Assembly (NCBI GenBank): GCA_023078555.1
Contig: CM041202.1
Span: forward strand, 992,001-1,056,000
DNA from: Ulva prolifera
Taxonomy: Eukaryota; Chlorophyta; Ulvophyceae; Ulvales; Ulvaceae
Direction of reading: 5' to 3'
Length of the DNA: 64,000 nt
The position numbers were made by a program, and so were the translations under genes. Under the pieces are notes generated by a model. It made no database searches and was not told where the DNA came from. It was given only the letters and a program-made list of their open reading frames with translations. Below are positions 1-12,521 of the stretch, one piece after another (position 1 is the first letter of the stretch; each line of letters starts with the position of its first letter).

Positions 1-203
1 GTTGTGACACGCGCGGGAACGCACTGACGTGTTCCTGGTCCTGCAGCAGAGATCTGAATGTACAGTCGCAAACTACGATGATAGCTTGAGAGCTTTCATT
101 TTGACTTGTTCGCTTGCCGCAGTGGGTGCGGAAACATCCATTGGCTGCCTGTCCAATGATCAGTTACAGCGAGTGTTCCCTACGGGGATGCCGTCTCCCG
201 ACG
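1..203. other. Upstream flank of the lyase-like gene
   Basis: No separate gene is visible here. It is the presumed promoter and 5' leader of the gene that starts at 204. I see no clear TATA box. Confidence 0.4.
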
Positions 204-3200
204 ATGATGGCACAGCTTCTCATGTGTCTTCTGCTTTTTACAACTACATACGCTAACGATCGAAGGTATGCTGATCCACTTCAGCGCGACAGCGGTTTAC
301 TTCTCTCCTTCCTTCCTTGCGTTCTCTTTCTGTTGTGTGAAAGTGACGTCTCGGCTCAAGCATGGCCTGTAAGTTTCACCTGTACGTGAATATGTCCTTG
401 CTGTTCTGCACAGCTGAATCGCCTTTGCCCGTGAGCGGTTTATGTTGTTTGCCTGGTTCGGCTCTACGGATGCCATCGTTCAGTACCTCAGCATAATTCA
501 GTGGTAGGAGGTGACGCTTTTGGCTTGGAGGCGTTGCAAGGTCATCTGTGGTCCGCTTGTCACATCGCTGCCGATAATATGGCGCGGTGTGATGTCATCT
601 GCCATCCTGGCGTGCAAACCCACGTCCTCGCTTCACGGGGCTTATTTCATCGTTTTCAACCTATGTCATTCCTTCAGTATGCTTGAAGCTCTGTTGGCGC
701 GCTTGTCGCCTTCCCGACATATCACTCCTCGGCCAGCTCCGATGACCGTCTGCACTCGCGGCTTGCGTCATCGTGTCGCTACGCTGCTGCAGGAATTTGT
801 TGCAAGCTGCACCAGCAGTTGCGGGGACCACGCCAGTCGTTGGAGCCACACCGGTCGTTGGCGCCACGCCAGTTGTTGGGGCTACACCTGCCGCCCCGGC
901 AGTAGCTCCAGCAGCGCCAGTTGCCACTCCTACGGCCGTGCCCACTACACCTCTCCCAACCGCACCCATTGCGCCGGCCACTGCCGCGCCGGTCGCCCCA
1001 GCCACTGTCGCAGCTGCCCCAACCACTGTTCCTGTCGTGCCAGCCACTGCCGCACCCGTTGCCCCGGCTGCTGTCGCAGCTGCTCCGGTCGCAGCAGTGG
1101 CCCCAGTTGCAGCAGTGGCCCCGGTTGCAGCAGCGACCCCAGCCACAGCAGTGGCCCCAGTGGCCCCCGCAGTCACGCCTGCTGTGCCTGTGGCGGGTGT
1201 ACCAACTGCTGGCACAGTCACCCCGGTCGCCGGTGCTGTTCCCGTTGCTGCGCCCGTAGTCCCTGGCACCCCAGCCGCCGCACCAGTACTCCCGGCCGCC
1301 ACACCGGTGCTCCCGGTCGGCGCACCGGCACTTCCCGGCGTGGCACCTGTTGTCCCAGGAACACCCGCCGCAGCTCCTGTCCTTCCGGCCGCCACGCCGC
1401 TCGCCCCCGGCGCCGCGCCTGTCCTCCCGACGGCCGCCCCAGGCACGGTGCCGGTCGTGGCGCCTGTCCTCCCACCCACCACCGTCGCCCCCACCCCCGT
1501 CCCGGTTGTACTCACTCCGGGTGCCGCCCCCGCGTCCGGCCCGGCCGTCCCGCTCGTCGACGACGCCCTCGGCGGTGTCGTCGCGGCCCCGATCGCCCCA
1601 GCCCCCGGCCCGGTAGTCGACCCGAACGCCGTTGGCACCGACGGTGGCGCGGACGGCGAATTCGACGGCGACGTAACGAGCGCGGATGGTGACTCCCCCG
1701 AGGCTTCCAACGGCGTCCCCACGAACCGCCTCCCGCAGGCCTCAGTCGCGAATCTCACCGCCCCTGACACCTTCGTCTATGACTTCAAGGTGACGGACGA
1801 GGACTACATCCCCCCGCGCGCGCCGCTCAAGTTCGGCGCCGTCGACCTGCGCAACATGACGGCCCTGCCGGCGGTGCCTGCGAACGTCGAGATCACGCCG
1901 CCGGAGTCGCCGTCGCGGCTACTGACATGGCGCCAGGACATCCTCGACCACAACAAGGCGCTCTGGCGCGCCAAGGCGAACCGCAAGATCGACGACGCGG
2001 TGACGACGCTGACGGAGCAGGCCGACATCTACATGCGGGACCCGGTGTACGAGGCAACAAACAAGACGGTGAACGCGCCGCAGCAGGGCAACGTGACCGT
2101 GGCGGACCTCAGCCGTGTGTACTTCTCGCTTTCGGACTACTACTGGCCGCACCGGGTGTCCTCCGTCAACCCGAACGGCCTCCCGTACAAGTACAACCCC
2201 TCGGTCAACCTGCAGGTGCGCTCGACCCCGCCCCCTCCTCCTCTGCTGCTGCTCCGTGCATCTGCCACACTTCCAGTGTTTTTTTGTTGCAATTTGTCAC
2301 CCTTGTGTCAGGGTATCGCATCGGGCCTGTGACCGTGGTTTGTGGAGGAGAGAGATCCGCCGAGCCTTGTGTGCTATGTGCTGTGCGGGATGTGCGCGGG
2401 TTGCGGACGTTTCCAATGCACGGTAGCATTCGTACGCATGGGGTTCAGCCCCGCTGCCTCAAGACGGCCCTGGTGTCCAGTCGCCTGGAGTCTTTTCTTT
2501 TCGTGTAGTTTGGTGATAGTACGTAAAGCCTTCGAGTGTTCTGGAAGCCGCTGCTCTGGTTTGCTGCCGCGCTTGTGTGCCATCGGCTGCTGCAGCTGTC
2601 ATGGCTGGTCGTCCAGTGCCGGTGGTGGGCTTGAGTGTGGATGAGTACATCTGGGCTGGCCACGACTCACCGTGTGCACGCCCCCAGCACACACCCTGTA
2701 CTGCCCTCCTGTCCACAGGCAGGCGTCAGCTGTGAACAGGACCGGGCCAATGCATAATCGCGCACAGCAACATCCGCCTGCCACTGCCGCCGTAGTGGGC
2801 AGCCACTCGCTCGACATCCTCTGACTGCACATTCACCATGCCACGTGGCTTGTGCTGCGTCCCGGACTTGTTTGCCGATGTGTCCACTGCCATGCGCACC
2901 CCCGTTTGCCTGTGGCCGTCCGCCACACCACCAACCTCCAATTCTCGTTCACCGGCGGCACACGTCTCGTTGCGCTTTCCCTCCGCCTGGAGTAAATCAG
3001 CCCCCCCTGTACCCCGTGTGAGCTGCGTATCGCGGGACAACGCCACCCCGCACGCCGCGCCCGATCGCACCACACCGCCCGTCGCCGCGCAGGTGTACGA
3101 GCTCACGCCGAACAAACGGCACCTGGAGCTTACAATCGAGCACGCGTCGACGCTCGCGTTGGCGTGGTTCTTCACCGGCAACGCCAAGTACGCGCGCCGC

Positions 3201-5931
3201 GCCCGCGACAAGGTCTACACCTGGTTCCTCGACCCCAATATCTCGATGTACCCGGACCTCCGCGTCGCCGGCGTGCACCGCGGCGGCACCAAGTTCGGCC
3301 GGCCGGAGGGCATCTTCGACATGGCGCGCCTGCCGGACCTGCTCAACGCGGCCGTGATGCTCGAGGGCGCGACGGACATCTGGAGCGCGGAGGACACCCG
3401 GCTGCTGCGGTCGTGGGTGTTCCAGTACATCAACTTCCTGACGACGGAGCCGGTCGCGGTGTACGCGCGCATGATGGGCAACTACATCGGCACCAACGTC
3501 GATGAGCAGCTCCTCGCGGCGCACCTCTACCTCTCGGAGGTGCAGGCGGAATCTCGCACCGAGGCGGAGAAGATCGTGTTCTACTCCCAGGTGTGTGCTG
3601 GCTGGCTGGTGATTGCTCCCTACGTGTGCGGTATGTATGTACACCTGTTCATGCGGGTTTTGCGGCTTGCCCGCTCACCGCTCGTCCTCTGCGCAAGCTT
3701 GGGGCTCTAGATGAATCGCCTGCTGACTGCGCCCAGGTGATTGGACTGCTTGTGGCGCCTGGTGCCGTTTGTCGGGCCTCCTCTGGCGCACTGTTATTTC
3801 TATGTCACCAGTGCTATTGCACCGTGTGCGGGCAGACGGTAGACAGAGTTGGTCTGGCAAGTAGCCGCTCACCCCGTTTCGTCGCGCCGTGTGCAGGTGC
3901 GGCAGCAGGACCAGATCGTCGATGGCGTGCTCGTGTACGAGCGCAACCGCCAGCGCTCCCTCGACTTCTCGCAGCAGTGCCTGCAGTCGTGGGTCAACAT
4001 CGCGATCATGTCGGAGCGCGTCGGCGTCAACGTCTGGCAGCGCGGCCTCAACGAGGGCTACTCCATCAAGGACGCCTTTGACAACTCCCGCCCATACTTC
4101 GAGTCCCTCGGGGTGTCGTGGCCGTTCGACCAGGTCGGCACGCCGCGCGTGCGCGTCGCCGCGCAGCTCGTGCCGCCACTCTACGTCGGCTTCCGTCTCG
4201 AGGGCCGCCCGGACTCCGGCCCGTACGAGTACATTCCGCTCTATACGGAGCTCTGGCCGACATTCAACACGGCGGGGTCGCAGGGGCGCGGCATCATCGA
4301 GCGGCTGCCGCACATCGAGCTCGACGGCCAGTTCGCGGACGAGGGCGTGCCGCTGATCGATGAGTGCGACTCGCTGAGCTGTGACACCCGCACGCTCGCG
4401 ATCTGGGGCGTGACGGCGATGCTCCTCTGCGTCGTGAGCTGCTGCCTGTGCTGGAATTGCTTCATCCACTGGCGCGCGGAGCGCGCGACGGAGGTGCCGA
4501 AGTTCCTCCAGAACATCCGCGAGCAGCAGGCAAAGTACAAGCAGATGAACCTGAAGGTGGCGCCGGCGAAGCCAGAGTACATGATCGCGCGGCGCGCGCG
4601 CGAGGCGCAGAAAAAGGTCGAGGAGAAACTTGCGAAGGAGGAGGAGCGCAAGGACCGCGAGCTCAAGCAGAAGATCAAGCACTACGAGGAGAAGCTGCAG
4701 CGCCGCAGGGTGCGTGCTGCGCCGTGTCAAACAATCCCGCATCAGCAGATCTCGTGCGCAGCTGGGGAGCCCTCGCCATGGTCGCATCGGCAGGAGCCAC
4801 AAGGAGTGGATGGTTTGATCGTGGTGCAGGATGTGTGTGTGTGGCCTGTGCTCTGTCTGTTGCTGTCTGTCGAGACTGAGTGTGCGGAGCGTGCCGCGGG
4901 CAGCGATGGCCGTGTGACATGTGCTGTGTGCTGTGCTGCAGGAGAGCAAGTTCCAGAGCCAGATGCAGAGCCAGTACAGCCAGATGCCGTACGGGTCGAT
5001 GATGCCGTCGTACGTCGCCCCGGGCTCCATCATGCCGCAGATGGCCCACTCCATGGCCCCCTCCCACTACAGCGCCTCGGTTGCGGTGCGCTGCTCGCCT
5101 CCCGCTGCAACCCTGTGTTACACGGACGCAGCCGGAGCGGCAGGTCGCACTGCAGGAATTTTTGCGGTTGTGCGATCGTGGCGCGCCCGTCCCTGTCGCG
5201 TGGCAATGATAGGCGATGCTCAGGTGGTGGGGGCCTGTCATTGACCAGCTGGTGTGCGTGTGGCAGCCTGAGGTGTTGTGGGGTTGCTCGGGTGGATGTG
5301 TGGCATGGTGGCTGGCGGTGCTGCACCCGCCGACCGCATTGGGCCACATGCAACAACTGCGTTTGGTGATGTGCAGACGCAGTCGGTGGCTGGAGGTGGC
5401 AGCAGCTTCTATCACGACCAAGGGGGTGGCTACGGCGAGACACCTCATGGCCGCCACGCCTTTGGCGGGCAAGCCGGGTATGCCGCCCCGGGCTGGCCCG
5501 GCGCAAACGTGCATGCACAGGCCATCCCAGAGGAGATTCCAGAGAATGCCGCGGCAGCAGCGCCTGCTGGCGGCGAGTTCTCGTTCCCGTCGGCTGATGC
5601 GTACCGACTGGGCGCCGCTACCGACAGCGTGCGAACGGCCCCCGGTGACCGGGGTAACCCTGTGGAGGAAGGGGGGCCGATGGAGCCGGTCAGCCAGGGC
5701 ATGTCTGGGGCCGTGTCTCCCCGGAGCGGCATGACGACGGTCACAGGCCCGAGCCAGTCGCTGACTGGGATCCTCGCTGGCGCCCACGAGTTGCTCGGCG
5801 AGATCGGCACGAGCCAGACGCAGGGGCTGACGGGAACGTTCACTGGCGCCACTCCCCGGACGATCGGCGGCATGTCCGGCAAGTCCACGATTACCGGCGA
5901 GCGGCCAAGCCAAGATCCAGGCCGGCAGTGA
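204..5931 (+). CDS. Membrane-anchored alginate-lyase-like protein (six exons)
   Basis: Predicted exons are 204-265, 793-2215, 3093-3590, 3897-4709, 4942-5085 and 5377-5931. Every intron is GT-AG and all phases join, giving 1164 residues. Exon 1 encodes a signal peptide (MMAQLLMCLLLFTTTYA). Residues about 25-340 are an Ala/Pro/Val/Thr-rich stalk with repeated PVVGAT-like units. Residues about 350-820 resemble the alginate lyase fold of Pfam PF05426: YYWP at 470-473 followed by GLPY, then GRPEGIFDMARLPDLL in exon 3, then GNYIGTN at 624-630. Active family members carry an Asn-Asn-His motif near that last position. Here the His position appears to be Tyr, so activity is doubtful. A membrane helix lies at about 828-853, followed by a Lys/Glu/Arg-rich coiled coil (about 858-930) and a Gly/Ser/Thr-rich tail. 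I infer an extracellular or lumenal lyase-like domain with a cytosolic tail. The substrate is unknown. Exon 1 rests only on the signal peptide, the donor and the phase match. Confidence 0.72.
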
Positions 5932-7423
5932 GACGGGGCCGTGGACGAATTGGGTGTTTGTGGTCAAAATAATGGTGGCTGACTGCTCCCCAGCGGTGTG
6001 GGGGTGCGGGGGTGGCGCGGCCACATGCCAGCACGCGTCCAGACAGCAGCTGGCTGCCGCCACGGTCTCCCATGTGATTGAGGCGTTCGTAGAGCTGCGT
6101 CGCGCTGGTCAGCGAGGCTGAGGAGATTTAGGTAGTAGGGTTCGTACGTCTCGCTGCGGCGGTGGTGGCGGTGGGGAGGATGCAGCGGGGGACAGGCGCC
6201 CCGGTGACACCGGGGGTCTGCCTAGGGCGTGGGGGCATCGAACTGCCATGCACAGCAGCCGCCTGCTCGTTCAGCTCCGATAAGAGTCAGACTTGCTAGA
6301 TCACGAGCTGGTGGGCACTGCGGCAGCGGCCTGCCTGCTCATCGCTGCGTAACCCGGGGTTTTTGCGGCCGATCGGCGATCTGGGAGCTGCGAGCGTGGC
6401 GATTCAGCTGCCGCAGCGCCCGACTGCATCTCTGGCGGTTCAAGACGACACATACGTATCTTGTGTAAAAGCTTGGATTATTACCCTTGCCTAGGGCGCT
6501 GGAGGCACACGCAGCAGTGACCCGCGACAGTGGCCGAAGGGTTGTGCCCGTCTTAATGTCAGGTGTATATCAGTCCACGGATCCCTGTCACGCAGCTCAG
6601 AGCCGTGCATGCATTCCACACGCATGCTGTCAGCGCGCTAACCGTGGAGGTGTCCGCAAGTTGACTGATCCTGACACGGCGTAACCACCGTTGGAGGGCT
6701 CGACTGATCGATTTAGCATGCAGCTGCGTTTGACTATGCATTAGCTACGTGCTGTATACGTGTTGCTAGGGCAGACCGTTTTGCGCATCCTCTGCACAAA
6801 AGCCTCACAGGGCATGCTTTCTCCTTGCCAACAGTGTCCGCCTGGGTGCAGCCGGTGTGCATGCGCTGCAGCTGACCCGACTTGACCAGCGCACCGTCAG
6901 CTGTCGTGGATGCCAATTGGCACTGTATTGCCTTGCGTCACACCGGTCGATAACGGCCTGCACTCTGCTGGTCTCGCACCATGTTCCCAATGCAATGTGC
7001 AAGGACGGCCACCGCGGCTGCTCGCGCGGAGTCACAGCTATGCTGTATTGAGAGTCAACGTACGGAGTATCGCGGATTCGTGGCTCGTGGTGATGGTTGC
7101 TGGTCGGTTGCTCAGCTGTTATCCGCAAAATGTGGCATTGATCTGTCCAGCTTGCCCGGCACTGAACAACGCTCGAGCAGATGTCTTCGGCCTGCTCCAG
7201 CGGCGAATCGTAACACTGATCGCGGTGGGTCCAGCAGCTGAGGCTCCAGCTACGATGTCGGCGGCGTGCTGTTTCACAGACACACGTACTTATCACAGGT
7301 GGCACATTTCATTTTGTTTATGTATTTGTGTACGCAGAGGTCCTCCGAGTACATGACAGAGCTCTTCACCTGGCAAGATGGCCCCTCTGCAACTTGCGCA
7401 ACCTGCAAGAGGCAGCCGCAGCT
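5932..7423. other. Intergenic stretch, no gene seen
   Basis: Only short ORFs without recognisable motifs. It is the 3' flank of the lyase-like gene up to the target duplication of LINE-A copy 1. Confidence 0.5.
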
Positions 7424-7435
7424 ATCTCGAGATGC

Positions 7436-9921
7436 TCTGTGCCTGACATGGGAGGCGCTGGTGGCGGCGGTGGCCGCCGTGAGCGCACACCATCGAGGGT
7501 CGTCGGCCGGCCCGTCCGGCTGGACGTTCGAGATGATCTGCGCAGCATGCCAATCCTCGGACGCAGCCACCGACGCGCTGCTGGCGGTCGTCAACCACAT
7601 GCTGTCCGGCATGCTGCCACGGGAGACGTTCCTGCTGGACGGGCTCCTCATCGGCCTGGAGAAGCCGGACGGTGGCACGCGGCCGATCGCGGTGGCGGAG
7701 ACCTGGTACCGGTTCGCGGCAGTGTGCGCCCTGCGCGAGTACGGCCGCGGCATCGGAGAGAGCCTGGCGCCGCTGCAGGTCGGCGTTGGCACACGGGGCG
7801 GGACCGAGACAGTCGTGCACGGCCTGTCTTCTGCTCTGGCCGAGGGCGCTTTGGTGTTCTCGGTCGACATGAAGAACGCCTTCAACTGCATCGACCGCGC
7901 GGCCATGTTCGCTGCCGTGAAGGAGCGTGCCCCGGCGCTGCTGCCCTTCACGCAGTGGGCGTACGGCGCCGGGACCCCGCTGCACATCGCGGGCGCTCCG
8001 GAGGACGTCGAGCCGGTCCTCTGCCAACGTGGCGTCCGCCAAGGTGACCCCCTGGGCCCCCTCCTGTTTGCGTTGACCCTGCAGCCTGTCTTGGAGCGCG
8101 TCGACGCGTCAGGCGCCGGCGCACCTGTGGTGGCGTACCTGGACGACATCAGCATTGCGGGCGACCTCGCGGCTGGAGCTGCCGTGTTCCGGCGGCTGTG
8201 CGTGGAAGCTGACGGCGTGCGCAGCATTGGGCTTGAGGTGAACCCGGCAAAATGCGGCGTCCACAGCGCCGACGCCGAGGCGGCGGCCGCCGTGGCCGCA
8301 GAGCTCGGCATTCGGGATCTGCACGCGGGCTTCAAGGCTGTCGGCACGCCGCTGGGCACCCCGGAGTACGTCGCCGAGGTGCTGGACGCGCGGGCGCGCG
8401 AGGTCGAGGGCCTCGTCGAGACCCTCGTGCGCATCCCGCTCTCAGTGCAGGCGCAGTTCCTCCTGCTGCGTGTGTCCCTGAGTGTGCGCATGACGCACCT
8501 GATGCGGACGGTGCCGTATGCCGTGCTCGAGCCGCACATGCGCAGGGCGGAGGCCGCTGTGTGGCGCGGTGCCGCCGCAATCCTGTGCCTGCCGCCGGAG
8601 GTTGCGGAGGCTGCTGCCGCGTCTGACAACTCGGCCACTGACGCTGAGACGCGGCGGCTTGCTTACCGGCTGATGTCCCCTGTCAGGCATGGCGGGCTCG
8701 GACTGACGATGCTGGTGGACAGCGTCGCTGACGCGGCTTTCCTGTCGGGGGCCGGCACGGCCGAGCGCAACCTCGCCGGCTGCCCGGACCTGCTCCGCCC
8801 CCTCCGCGGCCACAGCCGGGGCAGTCTGTTGCAGCGCTGGCAGGGCTTGTTCGACGAGCTGCATGAGCTGCTGGGGTGGGAGGCGGATGCCCGTGACCTG
8901 CCGGACGAGTTCGTCTCGGGCAAGCTGCTAGCGGCCCAGCGCGAGGTGGGGCGCGCGGTCGCGGACCATGCGGCCTCACTCGTGCTACAGGGCATCGACC
9001 TCGACACGCCGGCCGGCAGGCGGGAAGCGGCGTGGCTCAGGAGCGCTTCGGGGGGGCCTGCAGGCGCCTTCCTCTCCGCTCTGCCGGGCGGCGTTCTCAC
9101 CATGGGCGACGACATGTTTGTCCTGGCGGTGTGGCACCGCCTGCGATTCCGCGTCCCGACGGACGTCCCCCCCCCTCCGTGCAAATGCAGTGCAGGTGTT
9201 GCCGCCGAACCAGACCACGCCATGGTCTGCAAGAAGGTGGCAAAGGAGACCCAGATGCGCCATGATAACCTGGCTCGTGCCTTGCACCTGGTCGCCTCTT
9301 ACGCCGGACTGCAGTCTGCCCTGGAGCCGCTCTACCGTGCCCTCGCGAGGGGCGCGGGTGTTGAGCTGAATCGCCGCGGGGATGTCGTCGTGGTCATGCC
9401 GCGCCTGGAGATGGCGGCCGTGGACGTCGTGGTCACGCATGCGCCGGCGGCCTCGTACATGGCCGCTGCGGCGCGGGAGACGGGTGCGACGGCGGAGCGG
9501 GCGGAGGACAGGAAGCGGGACCGCTTCCGGCGGGACGTGCCTGACCATGCCGCGTTCCGGTTTGTTCCGTTTGCGGTCGAATCGTGTGGCTTCATGGGCA
9601 AGGCTGCCGTGAGGTTCGTCGGTCAGTTGGGGGATGTGGCCGCTGCCAGTGGGCGCATCTCCAAAGGCGCGTTTGTCCAGTGGGCGCTGCGGGTGTTGTC
9701 GGTGTCATTGCAGCGCGGCAATGCGGATATGTATCGGAAGTCTGGGCTTGTCATCTCTCGGGAGCAAGGGTTGCGATATGATGCGGGCCTGGAGGACGCG
9801 ATCCTGCCGGACTGAGTTGTGAGTGCGGTTGTAGTGTTCGTGTGTGTGTGAGTGTATGTTGCAGTTGATTCGGATGAGATTCGGTTTCAGTGTTTGTTTT
9901 CTCCCGTTCACTCTTTTGTAA
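7436..9921 (+). mobile_element. LINE-A copy 1 (5'-truncated non-LTR retrotransposon)
   Basis: A 12-bp target duplication, ATCTCGAGATGC, lies at 7424-7435 and 9922-9933 and defines the ends exactly. The open frame upstream of 7436 is therefore host sequence and not part of the element. Coding sense runs 7436-9815. It opens just before the reverse transcriptase and carries motif A (VDMKNAF, about 7863), motif B (RGVRQGDPLGPLLF) and the YLDD catalytic box (about 8138). After the thumb come a CxC...H...C zinc knuckle (about 9181-9235) and a GDVVVVM...VDVVV stretch (about 9379-9435) that fits a restriction-like endonuclease core, as in R2/NeSL/HERO-type LINEs. The 106-bp 3' UTR ends in CACTCTTTTGTAA. 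The frame is unbroken, but the N-terminal part is missing, so this copy is not autonomous. It is over 99% identical by eye to copy 2 at 54.1 kb, so the insertion is young. Confidence 0.93.
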
Positions 9922-10208
9922 ATCTCGAGATGCGAGCTCACGTGTACTGTGCAGCATATTGCAAGTGCTGCATCTCAAGTGCCACAGCTCGCAGTGCGCT
10001 GCAACTGATGTCCTGAAATATGTTAGCATAACATAACGTCAAACAGGGACTGCGTTATTGATGCATCCTATTATGTATGGTGACCAAGGCGTTGCTTGCT
10101 TGCCAGGCATGTCATCAGTGCTGTTGGAAGTTCACATGCAGTCGGAGTAGTGCTATTGGTCAGGGTGTGTAGAGCACAATACCTAAGGGTGTATTTCACA
10201 GCTCTTTG

Positions 10209-11227
10209 CCCCGGTCCCGCAGACCCGCACAGCGGGGCGCCATCCTCGCGTTCTTCCCGGGCGCGCCGGTCATCGGCGACATATGCGTCACCCACCCGCT
10301 GGCTTCCTCGAACGTCAGGGCCGAGGCGCTCCACGACGGTGCCTCGGCAGAGGCCGCCGACCGGCGCAAACGCGAAAAGTACGGCCGGGCCGGCGCGGGC
10401 GCGTTCACGCTGGTCCCGCTGTCGCCTGAGACGTACGGCCGTGTAGGCCCGGCCGCCTTTGCATTCCTCAACAGGCTTGCTGATGTGGCTGCAGGGTCTG
10501 GCGCGGCCTCTCGGCGGCGATTCCTGGAGAACGCAATGCGCGATCTCTTGACGACGCTCTGTCGTGCAGTGGCGCGCTAGGTACGCGCCGCAGCTCCGCT
10601 GATGGCACGTCACGCGGGCAAGGCAGTTTTGGCGGGACTCACAGTCCCGTCTGATGACCTCTCGCCGCTTACAGGCCATCCGGCCTGTGCGGTGGGGTGC
10701 CCCTCGGGAGTCCCGCCCGCGTGACGCCACCAACCGATGGCCTCTGCCTCCAGCTGGGCCGGGTCCGATGGGCGTGCGGGGTGCCTTCGTTGGCATGTGC
10801 AGGGATCGCGGAGACGGCTTGGGCGATGCATTGTCCTGGGTGTGGTGCGGCGTGGGCCGGCGAGGCTGCGCGGCGGTGTGCCGGGCTGGCGTGGTGTGCT
10901 GTGGCTCGGGGGGTGGGGGTGGGGTTTGGGGCTAGGGCAGCCCCCGGCGATCGGGCGGCCATGATGGGCGGCCTCAGGCAGCAGTGTGTTGGGCGTGGCC
11001 CTGTCGTACGGCGGCAGGCGTTGTGGTGTTGGCGGTTGTGTTGTTGTGTGTGGGCCGTGGGGTCTGTGCGTGTCTGCTCTGGTGTGTGGGTGTGTGCTTG
11101 GCGGTCTGCGGATCTGTGTCGCTTGCTGCGCCGGTGATGGGTGAGATGTGCGGGGGTGTCTTGGTGTTCGCGTCGTCTGCTTGCTACTTTCGCGGTGCTA
11201 CCCGCCTTGCTGCCTTTGTCCTTGTAA
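10209..11227 (+). mobile_element. LINE-C copy 1 (C-terminal coding end plus long 3' UTR)
   Basis: It is flanked by the 12-bp direct repeat CACAGCTCTTTG at 10197-10208 and 11228-11239. The first part (coding to a stop at 10578-10580) contains GDICVTHP, then LVPLSPETYGRVGPAA and LNRLADVA. These match the C-terminus of LINE-B (LVPLS-type ET.GR..., LNRLAEVA), so it is the end of a related but distinct family. The reverse transcriptase is absent through 5' truncation. A G-rich 3' UTR of about 650 bp follows, with runs around 10905-10935, ending in CTTTGTCCTTGTAA. The same 3' UTR is found at 52.0 kb and, on the minus strand, at 50.7 and 32.3 kb. Confidence 0.88.
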
Positions 11228-11239
11228 CACAGCTCTTTG

Positions 11240-11654
11240 GCACCACTTCACGTGAAGTAAAGTGCTGCCACTGCAGCACCCCCAGCCAAGGCCCTAGCTG
11301 ACACCATCAGCCCCCGCGCCCCAAGCGGCGGCTGGAGGGTTTGGGGGCGGACTACGGATGGGGATCATGCCATACCCGCAGCTGCCAGACTCAGCAGCAC
11401 GCAAAGCGGACAGGCCACACACACACACGCGCCATCACCCATCACCCGAGGCATCCCGCCGCAGCAGACAGTCGCGCACGTCGCCAAGAGTCTACTTGGA
11501 CTGCACGCCTCACGCCTTCGGCATCGGCAGCGTGGAACGTGTACAGGAGCCACCGCCACAGGATGAGAGCCCCACACTGTTGAGCTAAAAGCGCCGTTCA
11601 CGGAGGGTCACTGTCAACTGATGAGGATAGGATGCATATGCATGCCTTTCTTAT
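11240..11654. other. Short intergenic stretch, no gene seen
   Basis: No gene is recognised. A small palindrome-rich patch (CACTTCACGTGAAG) lies just after the LINE-C target duplication. Confidence 0.4.
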
Positions 11655-11955
<301 letters not shown>

Positions 11956-12521
11956 NNNNNNNNNNNNNNNNNNNNNNNNNNNNNNNNNNNNNNNNNNNNN
12001 NNNNNNNNNNNNNNNNNNNNNNNNNNNNNNNNNNNNNNNNNNNNNNNNNNNNNNNNNNNNNNNNNNNNNNNNNNNNNNNNNNNNNNNNNNNNNNNNNNNN
12101 NNNNNNNNNNNNNNNNNNNNNNNNNNNNNNNNNNNNNNNNNNNNNNNNNNNNNNNNNNNNNNNNNNNNNNNNNNNNNNNNNNNNNNNNNNNNNNNNNNNN
12201 NNNNNNNNNNNNNNNNNNNNNNNNNNNNNNNNNNNNNNNNNNNNNNNNNNNNNNNNNNNNNNNNNNNNNNNNNNNNNNNNNNNNNNNNNNNNNNNNNNNN
12301 NNNNNNNNNNNNNNNNNNNNNNNNNNNNNNNNNNNNNNNNNNNNNNNNNNNNNNNNNNNNNNNNNNNNNNNNNNNNNNNNNNNNNNNNNNNNNNNNNNNN
12401 NNNNNNNNNNNNNNNNNNNNNNNNNNNNNNNNNNNNNNNNNNNNNNNNNNNNNNNNNNNNNNNNNNNNNNNNNNNNNNNNNNNNNNNNNNNNNNNNNNNN
12501 NNNNNNNNNNNNNNNNNNNNN
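11956..12521. other. Assembly gap (566 N)
   Basis: A run of undetermined bases directly follows the AC microsatellite. The gap probably reflects unresolved repeat length. Confidence 1.

Noticed and set aside
511-1770. Long overlapping ORFs on both strands across 511-1770
   Set aside because: They are shadows of the GC-rich Ala/Pro/Val stalk of the lyase-like gene. Only the frame of exon 2 continues into the conserved domain with matching splice phases.
7266-7435. Apparent N-terminal extension of the LINE-A copy 1 ORF
   Set aside because: The left target duplication at 7424-7435 shows this stretch is host DNA. The in-frame ATG is fortuitous.
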